Below, one piece after another: positions 50,311 through 56,804 of a stretch of DNA of 56,804 nt; positions within the stretch are counted from its first letter, which is position 1, and the number at the start of each line of letters is the position of its first letter. The notes under the pieces are model-generated. The model had not been told where the DNA came from. It saw only the letters and a list, made by a program, of their open reading frames with translations, and searched no databases. Position numbers and translations under genes: made by a program. The DNA lies in contig DAHVAN010000462.1 of NCBI GenBank assembly GCA_027314595.1, positions 1-56,804 of the forward strand. Reading direction: 5' to 3'. This DNA is from Actinomycetota bacterium. GTDB taxonomy: Bacteria; Actinomycetota; Actinomycetes; Streptosporangiales; Streptosporangiaceae.

Positions 50311-50688
50311 GTGAGCGGGAAGCCAAACGTGCACCGGTACCCCAAGCGCTGGCCGCTGCTCCGCGTCGAGGTCGCGGAGCATTCCATGCTGCCCGCGCTG
50401 CGCCCCGGAGACTGGCTGCTGGCCTGGCGCACCAGGCGGGTCCGCCCGGGCCAGGTAGTGCTTGCGTGGCATCCGGCCCGGCCGGACTTCCTGCTCGTCA
50501 AGCGCGCGGTCGGGCGCGTCGACGGGGGCTGGTGGCTGGCGTCGGACAACCCCGCGGCGGGCGCCGTGGACAGCAGCCGCTTCGGCCCGGTGCCCGGGGA
50601 GATGATCGTCGGCCGGGTGCTGGTCCGCTACTGGCCCTGGCGCCGCATCCGGTTCCGCCGATCTTTATCCCGAACGATGCTTCGCTGA
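50311..50688 (+). CDS. sodX: SodX, nickel-SOD maturation signal-peptidase-like protease
   Basis: 125 residues of the S26 peptidase fold without a membrane anchor. The catalytic Ser is in VEVAEHSMLPALRPGD and the Lys in DFLLVKRAVGR. It cleaves the SodN leader to expose His1. GTG 50311 is preferred; a TTG at 50290 is in frame. It is convergent with the APC permease gene, sharing a hairpin over both stop codons. Confidence 0.88.
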   Translation: MSGKPNVHRYPKRWPLLRVEVAEHSMLPALRPGDWLLAWRTRRVRPGQVVLAWHPARPDFLLVKRAVGRVDGGWWLASDNPAAGAVDSSRFGPVPGEMIVGRVLVRYWPWRRIRFRRSLSRTMLR

Positions 50689-50722
50689 CTCTCCCTCTCC
50701 CCGGGCCCCGAGACAGAGTCAG
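50685..50722. terminator. Bidirectional hairpin between sodX and APC permease
   Basis: CTGACTCT (50685-50692) pairs with AGAGTCAG (50715-50722); inner CTC/GAG and CCGG bases can extend it. It covers both stop codons. Confidence 0.6.
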
Positions 50723-52386
50723 TGCCCAGGGGTCGCGGGCACGTCGCCCATCCGCGCGGACTGCAGCTGGATCAGCCGCTGCATCTCCGCGCGCGGCAGG
50801 CTGGCCCACACCGCCCAGTAGTAGATGATCAGGCTGAAGCCGGCGACCACCAGCATGTCCCACCAGAACGGCAGGCGGCCGTTGTTGACCGGCGGCGCGC
50901 CCGAGCCGAACTGGCCGAACCAGGAGATGAGGCCCATGCCGATCAGGTAGGGCGCCAGCCACTGGGCGGACTTCCAGTCGAACGGCGGCCGTTCCTTGTC
51001 GAAGTACATCGAGATGCCGATCAGGATGTAGCCGATCACGATGCACGCCCCGAGCTTCCAGACCACGTTGAAGCCGGCCCAGTAGATGATCATGTTCGCG
51101 ACGATGAAGCCGAGCGGCGCCAGCACGACGGCCCCTGGCACCCGGTAGGGCCGCGGCGCGTCGGGCAACTGCCTGCGGAACGCGCCGAGCGACAGCGGCG
51201 CGCCCGCGTACATGAGCACGCTGGCGCCGGTGACCAGCCCGACGAGCGCCTGCCAGCTCGGGAACGGCAGCAGGAAGAAGATGCCGAACACGAACGCCAT
51301 GATCAGGCTGAACCAGGGAACGCCGTGCCTGTCGACCCACTGGAAGACCTGCGGGTAGTACCTGTTCCTCGCCAGGCCGTAGCCGATCCGGGAGGTAGAG
51401 GTCTGGTAGATCAGGCCGGTGCCGAACGGCGAGACGAACGCGTCGATGTGCAAGATGGTGGCCCAGACGCCCAGCCCGGCCAGGCCCGCCACCGCCGCGA
51501 ACGGGTAGACGAGCACCGGGTCGCCGGCCGGAATGCCCTGGAAGCCATGAGTGAGCAGGCTGGCGGGGGTGGCGCCGATGAGCACGACCTGGGCCAGGCA
51601 GTAGATGACCGTGCCGAGCAGGATCGCGATGATGATCGCGCGCGGCAGGTTCTTCTGCGGGTTCTTGATCTCTCCCGCTAGCTGGTCCGCCTGTTCGAAG
51701 CCCAGGTAGGAGAACACGATGCCCGCGCCGGGGATGGCGCCGAACACCGCCTTGATGCCGAAGGGCATGAACCCGCCGCCGCCCGGGCTGAAGTTCCCGC
51801 CGTGGAACTTGAAGAAGAAGATGATGATGGTGATGACCGGGATCGCGACCTTCCACCATGTGATGCCGGCGTTGACGCGCGAGAACATCTTCACCGCCAG
51901 GAAGTTGATCGCGGTGAAGATGGCCGTCAGCACGATCGTCATCCCGAAGCCGAGCGTGGTGATGCGGCCGGTGGTCGGGTTGTAGATGCTGTGCCAGTAG
52001 TACTGGCCGTACTGCATCACCGCGTAGCACTCGACCGGCGCGACGGTGACCGCCTGCAGCCAGGAGAAGAACCCGAAAGAGATGCCCGCTACGCTGCCGT
52101 AAGCCAGGTGCGGGAATCGCGCCGTACCGCCGGCGACCGGGTACATGCCGCCGAGCTCGGCGTGCAGCAGGGCCAGGACGATCGCGCAGAAGCCGCCGAT
52201 GAGCCAGCCGTAGATGGCCGCGGGCCCGGCGAGCACGGCGGCGCCCATCCCGGCGAACAGCCAGCCGGAGCCGATGATCGAGGTCTCGGACGCCCACGTG
52301 GCCCCGATGAGTCCCATCTCCCGGCGCAGGCCTACGTCCGCTGGCCTGGTAAGGCCCGCTCCCGCGGACCCGGTTTCAGCAGCCAT
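50719..52386 (-). CDS. APC-superfamily amino acid permease (copy 1)
   Basis: 555 residues with about 12-14 membrane helices. The substrate-site helix 1 reads WASETSIIGSGWLFAG (unwound GSG), followed by AELGGMYPVAGGTARFPHLA and FSYLGFEQADQLAGEIKNPQ (helix 6 region). This fits the amino acid-polyamine-organocation family. ATG 52386 is supported by AAAGGAG seven bases upstream. About 65-70% identical by eye to the next gene over long stretches, so they arose by tandem duplication. Substrate unknown. Confidence 0.85.
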   Translation of the reverse strand: MAAETGSAGAGLTRPADVGLRREMGLIGATWASETSIIGSGWLFAGMGAAVLAGPAAIYGWLIGGFCAIVLALLHAELGGMYPVAGGTARFPHLAYGSVAGISFGFFSWLQAVTVAPVECYAVMQYGQYYWHSIYNPTTGRITTLGFGMTIVLTAIFTAINFLAVKMFSRVNAGITWWKVAIPVITIIIFFFKFHGGNFSPGGGGFMPFGIKAVFGAIPGAGIVFSYLGFEQADQLAGEIKNPQKNLPRAIIIAILLGTVIYCLAQVVLIGATPASLLTHGFQGIPAGDPVLVYPFAAVAGLAGLGVWATILHIDAFVSPFGTGLIYQTSTSRIGYGLARNRYYPQVFQWVDRHGVPWFSLIMAFVFGIFFLLPFPSWQALVGLVTGASVLMYAGAPLSLGAFRRQLPDAPRPYRVPGAVVLAPLGFIVANMIIYWAGFNVVWKLGACIVIGYILIGISMYFDKERPPFDWKSAQWLAPYLIGMGLISWFGQFGSGAPPVNNGRLPFWWDMLVVAGFSLIIYYWAVWASLPRAEMQRLIQLQSARMGDVPATPGH

Positions 52387-52457
52387 GATCGAGCTCCTTT
52401 CCCGACCCTGGGGAACATGCCATCCGCCCTTGCGGGGGTTGGCCCTGCCGTAAGCGA

Positions 52458-52472
52458 GTGTGCCTGCCACAC
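52458..52472. promoter_or_regulatory. Palindrome upstream of APC permease copy 1
   Basis: GTGTG-CCTGC-CACAC, 72-86 bases before the start. Half-sites resemble CRP-type TGTG/CACA but spacing differs. Confidence 0.35.
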
Positions 52473-52576
52473 GAGTTGATCTAAGCCTCAGTTCTACCCA
52501 ATTTTCACATCGAAACTACTCCCCGTCTATAGATGAGTTAATTCTGTAACCATCACCCCTTTCCCCCGGACAGGAA

Positions 52577-52606
52577 GAAGGCCCCGTCCTTGCGGACGGG
52601 GCCTTC
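52577..52606 (-). terminator. Rho-independent-like terminator after APC permease copy 2
   Basis: GAAGGCCCCGTCC (52577-52589), TTGC loop, GGACGGGGCCTTC (52594-52606): 13 bp perfect, 22 bases beyond the stop of the gene ending at 52629. It separates the two permease transcripts. Confidence 0.85.
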
Positions 52607-52628
52607 GAAACGGGGTGCCGCGCGCCGG

Positions 52629-54437
52629 CTATTGCGACGGCACGTCTCCCATGCGCTCGGACTGGAGGGCGACGAGCTTGTCCACCTCGGTCCTGGGCAG
52701 CTTGGACCACTGCGCCCAGTAGAAGATGATCAGGCTGAACACCGCGACCACCAGCATGTCCCAGCCGAACGGGAGCCTGCCGGTGTTGATCGGCGGGGCG
52801 CCGGGCGGCGAGACCGCCGCGTCCGGGAACTGGCCCAGCCAGGAGATGATGCCCATCCCGATGAGGTAGAAAGGCAGCCACTGCGCGGACCTCCAGTCCA
52901 GCGGCGGCGGGTCGCCGTCGAAGACCTTCATGACGCCGGCCGTGTGCAGGATCCGGAACAGGGCGATGATCGCGTAACCGATGACAATGCAGATGCCGAG
53001 CTTCCAGATGACCGGGAAGCCCGCCCAGTAGATGATCATGTTGGCGACGATGAACGCCAGCGGGGAGAACCAGATGGCGCCGCGCACCCGGTAGGGCCGG
53101 GGCTGCTCGGGAAGCTGGCTGCGGAACGCCGACAGCGACAGCGGGGCGCCGGCGTACATCAGCACGCTCGCCCCGGTGACCAGGCCGACGAGCGACTGCC
53201 AGCTCGGGAACGGAAGCAGGAAGATGACGCCGAACGCGAACGAGGAGAGCAGGCTGATCCACGGCACGCCGCGGGAGTCGGTCCACTGCAGGAACCGCGG
53301 GTAGTACCTGTTCCTGGCCAGGCCGTAGCCGACCCGCGAGGTCGAGGTCTCGTAGATGATCGCGGTGCCCGCCGGGGAGATGAACGCGTCGAGGTGCAAG
53401 ATGGTGGACAGCCACTTGCCCACGACGAGGGCCGCGATGGCGGCGAACGGGTAGGAGGCTACCGCGGTCGCGTTGGAGGAGAGGCTGTTCTTGGCGTCGG
53501 ACGCGATCGTCCCGATGCCGGCGAACCCGTGGGCCAGCAGGTCGCTCGGAATGGCGCCGATGAGGACGATCTGCGCCAGGATGTAGACGAGGCAGCCGAT
53601 CAGGGTCGCTATGATGATCGCCTTCGGCAGGTTCTTCTGCGGGTTCTTGACCTCGCCCGCGAGCTGGTCGGCCTGCTCGAAGCCGAGGTAGGAGAACACG
53701 ATGCCGGCGCCGGGGATGGCGCCGAACAGCGCCTTGACGCCGAACGGCAGGAAACCGCCGTTGCCGTTGTCGCCCGCCACGCCGTGCGTGGTCCACTTGC
53801 CGGCGACGCCCGCGGTGAAGTTGCTGCTCTTGAAGTAGAAGAAGAACACGATGATGGTCAGCACCGGGACCAGCAGCTTCCACCACATGACGTAGTTGCT
53901 GACCTGGGCGAGCCACCTGACGGCCAGGAAGTTGATGAGCGTGAACAAGGCCATCAGCACCAGGGCCAGGACGAAGCCGAGGTCAGTGGTGAAGCCGCCG
54001 ACGAAGATGTTCTGCCACTGGTTAGTGGGGTGCGCCGAGCTGTTGATGTAGTAGGACCCGTACTGGATGACCGCGTAGACCTCGATCGGCGCCACGGTGA
54101 CGGCCTGCAGCCAGGAGAAGAAGCCGAATGACGTGCCCGCGACGCTGCCGAACGCCAGGTGGGGGAACCTGGCCGTGCCGCCCGCGACCGGGAACATCCC
54201 GCCAAGCTCGGCATGGATGAGCGCCAGGATGATCACACAGACGGCGCCGATGAGCCAGCCGTAGATCGCCGCGGCGCCACAGGCGGCGGCGGCGCCAAGC
54301 CCGGCGAACAGCCAGCCGGAACCAATGATCGACGTCGCCGACGACCAGGTGGCGCCGAGCAGCCCGACCTCTCGTCTCAGGCCAATGTCAGCCGGCCGGG
54401 CGACAGTTGCCCCGGTAGGCCCAGTGTCAGTTGCCAT
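52629..54437 (-). CDS. APC-superfamily amino acid permease (copy 2)
   Basis: 602 residues, same plan as copy 1: WSSATSIIGSGWLFAGLG, AELGGMFPVAGGTARFPHLA, AIPGAGIVFSYLGFEQADQL. It differs by a Gly/Asn-rich extracellular insert (HGVAGDNGNGG), a longer loop after IGTIASDAKNSL and a longer C-terminal region (HTAGVMKVFDGDPPP). Both end in SERMGDVPSQ/SARMGDVPAT-like tails. ATG 54437. Separate promoter from copy 1 (terminator between). The upstream 371-base gap holds a 14-bp palindrome and a CRP-like site. Confidence 0.85.
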   Translation of the reverse strand: MATDTGPTGATVARPADIGLRREVGLLGATWSSATSIIGSGWLFAGLGAAAACGAAAIYGWLIGAVCVIILALIHAELGGMFPVAGGTARFPHLAFGSVAGTSFGFFSWLQAVTVAPIEVYAVIQYGSYYINSSAHPTNQWQNIFVGGFTTDLGFVLALVLMALFTLINFLAVRWLAQVSNYVMWWKLLVPVLTIIVFFFYFKSSNFTAGVAGKWTTHGVAGDNGNGGFLPFGVKALFGAIPGAGIVFSYLGFEQADQLAGEVKNPQKNLPKAIIIATLIGCLVYILAQIVLIGAIPSDLLAHGFAGIGTIASDAKNSLSSNATAVASYPFAAIAALVVGKWLSTILHLDAFISPAGTAIIYETSTSRVGYGLARNRYYPRFLQWTDSRGVPWISLLSSFAFGVIFLLPFPSWQSLVGLVTGASVLMYAGAPLSLSAFRSQLPEQPRPYRVRGAIWFSPLAFIVANMIIYWAGFPVIWKLGICIVIGYAIIALFRILHTAGVMKVFDGDPPPLDWRSAQWLPFYLIGMGIISWLGQFPDAAVSPPGAPPINTGRLPFGWDMLVVAVFSLIIFYWAQWSKLPRTEVDKLVALQSERMGDVPSQ

Positions 54438-54541
54438 GATCGATGCTCTTTTCTCGATCGTGTTCTGTGGAGGTTCGCCCCCGCCCCTGACGTTCCGAAA
54501 GGCGAGTGAACGTGTCATATGAGCAGAGTGAGATCATCGTA

Positions 54542-54555
54542 GGGATGATCATCCC
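54542..54555. promoter_or_regulatory. Perfect 14-bp palindrome upstream of APC permease copy 2
   Basis: GGGATGATCATCCC, 105 bases before the permease start, with an overlapping second dyad GATCATC-N5-GATGATC (54532-54550). A strong operator candidate. Further upstream GGTAATTACC (54664-54673) is another perfect 10-base palindrome. Confidence 0.55.
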
Positions 54556-54737
54556 GAATGAGAAGCGTTGTGGTGGATTCGGTTTTATAACGCAGGTCAG
54601 CGCCTTACATGGGGTTGTAGGCGTAATAATCGCACATGGGCGACGTCACACGGTGATGTCATGGTAATTACCGGTGAGTTTCGGGTCGCCCTGGTTTATG
54701 CATGGACCCGGCGGGTATTACGAAGTGGCCGTGTGCT

Positions 54738-54753
54738 TGTGAAGGAATTCACG
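54738..54753. promoter_or_regulatory. CRP-like site between CGNR gene and APC permease copy 2
   Basis: TGTGA-AGGAAT-TCACG, with flanks CT...AG shared with the site before whiB1 (46552). About 300 bases upstream of the permease and 56 bases beyond the CGNR gene stop. Confidence 0.5.
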
Positions 54754-54808
54754 AGTCGCCCGGGACATAAGCCGCCTGGCTCGCGGTCAGGCCTTGGCCG
54801 GGCCTCGG

Positions 54809-55357
54809 TCAGGCTTCCTCGCCGCGCTTGCGGGCACGGAACGCGGTGACGTTCGCCCGGTTGGTGCACCGGTCGGAGCAGTATCGCCTGGTCCGGGCGG
54901 CGGAGGTGTCGATGAACACGCCCTGGCACGGCGCCGCCTGGCAGACGCCGAAACGCTCCATGCCAAGGTCGGCCAGGCGGACCGCGAGCCCCATCGCGGC
55001 GCCGGCGGCGTACTTGTCGGACACCGAACCGCTCTCGGTGTAGTGCACGTGCCAGGGCTGCCCGTCGTGCCCGGACAACTGCGGGTGCACGGGGTACTGG
55101 ATGAGCAGTTCGTTGAGCCTGGCGGCGGCCTCGGCGCCGCTGCCCTGCGAGCAGGACACGAAGAACGACCGCAGTTCTTCCCTGATCTGGCGGAGCGCCT
55201 CGAGGTCGGCGCGCGTGATCCCGTGGTTCAGGTGCTCACGGTCGGCGACGAGCGCGCGCAGCCCGTCGAGCGTGCCGAGCATGTCGCCGCCTTCGTGCCC
55301 GAGGCTGTCGGTGTTCACGAGCCGTACCGCGAGTTCGGCATAGGAGGAAAGGTCCAC
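54809..55357 (-). CDS. CGNR zinc-finger (ABATE domain) regulator
   Basis: 182 residues. The N-terminal ABATE-like domain (about 1-125) begins YAELAVRLVNTDSLGHEGGD and contains LEALRQIREELRSFF; the C-terminal CGNR zinc finger reads FGVCQAAPCQGVFIDTSAAR and RYCSDRCTNRANVTAFRARK, with CTNR in place of CGNR. Such proteins are presumed stress-related transcription factors. GTG start at 55357. It may control the permease downstream or the malic enzyme divergent from it. Confidence 0.82.
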   Translation of the reverse strand: MDLSSYAELAVRLVNTDSLGHEGGDMLGTLDGLRALVADREHLNHGITRADLEALRQIREELRSFFVSCSQGSGAEAAARLNELLIQYPVHPQLSGHDGQPWHVHYTESGSVSDKYAAGAAMGLAVRLADLGMERFGVCQAAPCQGVFIDTSAARTRRYCSDRCTNRANVTAFRARKRGEEA

Positions 55358-55385
55358 TCGTGAGTCCTAGCAGCAAGGAAGAAGG

Positions 55386-55444
55386 GTGTAATGGGCTGGT
55401 GCCGGTACTGAGTATTACACAGATCGGCCCGCCGTGCCGGCACC
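55386..55444. other. Two interleaved inverted repeats between CGNR gene and malic enzyme
   Basis: GTGTAAT (55386-55392) pairs with ATTACAC (55414-55420), and GGTGCCGG (55398-55405) pairs with CCGGCACC (55437-55444). The arms alternate, a pseudoknot-like geometry if transcribed, or overlapping operators if not. A -10-like CATAAT near 55456 suggests the malic-enzyme promoter lies just downstream. Confidence 0.45.
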
Positions 55445-55590
55445 ACGCGGTCCGTGCCATAATGTACTGACGGGTAACCCCCGTACCTGGAGCGATCGCC
55501 TCGTCCGGGCAGGCATCACGGCCGCCGTATCCCCGTGGCCGCGCCTCCGCTGGCGCGATCAGTCATCTGCTACCACCGTGAGGGGTTACC

Positions 55591-56778
55591 GTGGCCGTTG
55601 CTTCTATTTCCCGTTCTCTTTCCCGTGACGACGATCCGGTCTTCGCCATGCACCGCGGCGGCAAGATCGAGGTCCTGCCCTCCGTCGAGGTGGCCGACCG
55701 CGCCGCGCTCGCCATGGCCTACACGCCAGGCGTCGCGCGTGTCTGCAGCGCCATCGCCGACCGGCCCGAACTCGCCAGCGAGTACACCTGGACCGGCAAC
55801 ACCGTGGCCGTGGTGAGTGACGGCACGGCCGTGCTCGGCCTCGGCGACATCGGGCCGGCGGCGGCCATGCCCGTGATGGAGGGCAAGGCGCTGCTGTTCA
55901 GGCGCTTCGCCGGCATCAACGCGGTGCCGGTGTGCATCGCCTGCACGGACGTGGACGAGGTGGTCCGTACGGTCGCCGCGCTGGCGCCGAGTTTCGGCGG
56001 CATCAACCTGGAGGACATCTCGGCGCCGCGCTGCTTCGAGATCGAGGACCGGCTGCGTGCCATGCTGGACATCCCGGTCTTCCATGACGACCAGCACGGG
56101 ACGGCCATCGTCACGCTGGCCGCGCTGCGCGGCGCCGCCCGGGTGGTCGGCAAGGAACTCAGCGACCTGCGCGTCGTGGTGTGCGGCGCCGGCGCGTCCG
56201 GGATCGCCGTCTCGAAGATCCTGCTGAGCGCCGGCGTCGGCGACATCGCCGTGGCGGACAGCAAGGGGCTCATCTACCGCGGCAGGGAAGGGCTCAACCC
56301 GGTGAAAGAGGCGCTGGCCAAGGTGACCAACCGCGGCGGCCTCGCGGGTTCGCCCGAGTCCGCGCTGCGCGACGCCGACGTGTTCATCGGGCTGTCCGGG
56401 GCCGCGCTGCCCGAGGAGGCCATCGCCCGCATGGCACCAGGCGCGATCGCGTTCCTGCTGTCCAACCCGGACCCGGAGATCCACCCGGACATCGCCCGCA
56501 GGCACGCGGCAGTGGTGGCCACCGGCCGCAGCGACTTCCCGAACCAGATCAACAACTCGCTGGCCTTCCCCGGCGTGTTCCGAGCCGCCCTCGACGTCCG
56601 GGCGAGCACCGTGACCGAGGCCATGAAGCTGGCCGCCGCCGCCGCCATCGCCGCCCTGGTCGGCGACGACGCGGCGCCCGATTACATCATCCCGGGCCAG
56701 TTCGACGAGCGGGTCGCCCCCGCGGTGGCCGCCGCGGTGGCCGCCGCGGCCCGCGCCGGCGGCGTCGCCCGCCGCTAG
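55591..56778 (+). CDS. NAD(P)-dependent malic enzyme
   Basis: 395 residues; oxidative decarboxylation of malate to pyruvate. [15 protein letters not shown] (catalytic Tyr), [20 protein letters not shown] followed by [10 protein letters not shown] (catalytic Lys), [14 protein letters not shown] and [17 protein letters not shown] (metal ligands), the Rossmann motif [16 protein letters not shown], and [20 protein letters not shown]. It is the short bacterial form without a phosphotransacetylase domain. GTG 55591. It is complete and ends 26 bases before the window edge. Confidence 0.93.
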   Translation: MAVASISRSLSRDDDPVFAMHRGGKIEVLPSVEVADRAALAMAYTPGVARVCSAIADRPELASEYTWTGNTVAVVSDGTAVLGLGDIGPAAAMPVMEGKALLFRRFAGINAVPVCIACTDVDEVVRTVAALAPSFGGINLEDISAPRCFEIEDRLRAMLDIPVFHDDQHGTAIVTLAALRGAARVVGKELSDLRVVVCGAGASGIAVSKILLSAGVGDIAVADSKGLIYRGREGLNPVKEALAKVTNRGGLAGSPESALRDADVFIGLSGAALPEEAIARMAPGAIAFLLSNPDPEIHPDIARRHAAVVATGRSDFPNQINNSLAFPGVFRAALDVRASTVTEAMKLAAAAAIAALVGDDAAPDYIIPGQFDERVAPAVAAAVAAAARAGGVARR

Positions 56779-56804
56779 CCCTCGCGAACGGAAGGCGGGC
56801 ACCA

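Noticed and set aside
54568-54849. 93-codon plus-strand ORF in the permease/CGNR gap
   Set aside because: Trp/Arg-rich sequence spanning several palindromes and overlapping the real CGNR gene end; no motif or ribosome-binding site.
1-56804. tRNA, rRNA, CRISPR arrays, replication origin
   Set aside because: I looked for T-loop GTTCGA patterns, regular direct repeats with spacers and DnaA-box clusters and found none that hold up; no computational scan was possible.

Overview
The window is high-GC actinobacterial DNA. Evidence for this is the frequent GTG/TTG starts, a WhiB1-type iron-sulfur protein, a SigR/RsrA thiol-stress pair, a PdtaS-type histidine kinase, a group 3 (SigB/SigF-type) sigma factor with an RsbW kinase, a nickel superoxide dismutase with its SodX protease, and decaprenyl-phosphate sugar enzymes (a DPPR-synthase-type UbiA and a DprE2-like reductase). 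The gene order aroA-rsgA-hisN, SRAP, sigR-rsrA, pdtaS-whiB1 resembles the sigR/aroA region of Streptomyces and the Rv3219-Rv3228 region of Mycobacterium tuberculosis. It is probably the chromosome of a soil actinomycete; genus not determined.

Layout. (1) 1-5.4 kb is a decayed, mobile-element-rich flank: an ISL3-like insertion sequence cutting an alpha/beta-hydrolase gene, a secreted PKD/Ig-repeat protein, a complete IS701-like element, and about 860 bp with no recognisable gene. (2) 5.4-19.4 kb is an accessory/metabolic stretch: two aldehyde dehydrogenases, a DMT-type transporter, several broken genes (DUF4389 fragment, metallo-beta-lactamase fragment, frameshifted GH76-like enzyme), a LysE/LysG exporter-regulator pair, a Nudix hydrolase, a MazF toxin-antitoxin pair, DUF1206 protein and a propionyl/acetyl-CoA synthetase. 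(3) 19.3-25.6 kb holds an hsp20/HspR-like unit with a structured leader, peptide deformylase, an operon coding for a Tyr-x-Gly-Gln repeat membrane protein with an extracellular phosphodiester-glycosidase domain together with UbiA and DprE2-like enzymes, and an orphan response regulator. (4) 25.8-36.4 kb holds core functions: UMP kinase, a family A DNA polymerase, a CBS protein, hisN, rsgA, aroA, a SRAP (HMCES/YedK) protein, a DksA/TraR zinc-finger protein, a methyltransferase, sigR and rsrA. (5) 36.6-44.4 kb holds a 30-codon ORF, two adjacent membrane HD-domain proteins, an IlvG-like TPP enzyme, a sodium:solute symporter with its DUF3311 partner and a GntR/UTRA regulator. (6) 44.6-56.8 kb holds pdtaS, whiB1, a lipid kinase, a small membrane protein, sigF-like/rsbW-like, sodN/sodX, two paralogous APC permeases, a CGNR zinc-finger regulator and malic enzyme.

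Regulatory reading. Several non-coding signals can be read directly: a GGAAT-N18-GTT SigR-type promoter placed so that an extended SigR isoform could be made from a leaderless message; two mutually exclusive hairpins around the hsp20 ribosome-binding site; a near-identical pair of CRP-like sites upstream of whiB1 and of an APC permease; perfect palindromes upstream of the GntR gene, the lysE/lysG pair and the second APC permease; and a family of dispersed GC-rich palindromes, some of which lie in frame inside rsgA, aroA and the SRAP gene.

Limits: all family assignments are from reading protein motifs; no database search, structure prediction or codon statistic was run. No tRNA, rRNA, CRISPR array or replication origin was recognised.
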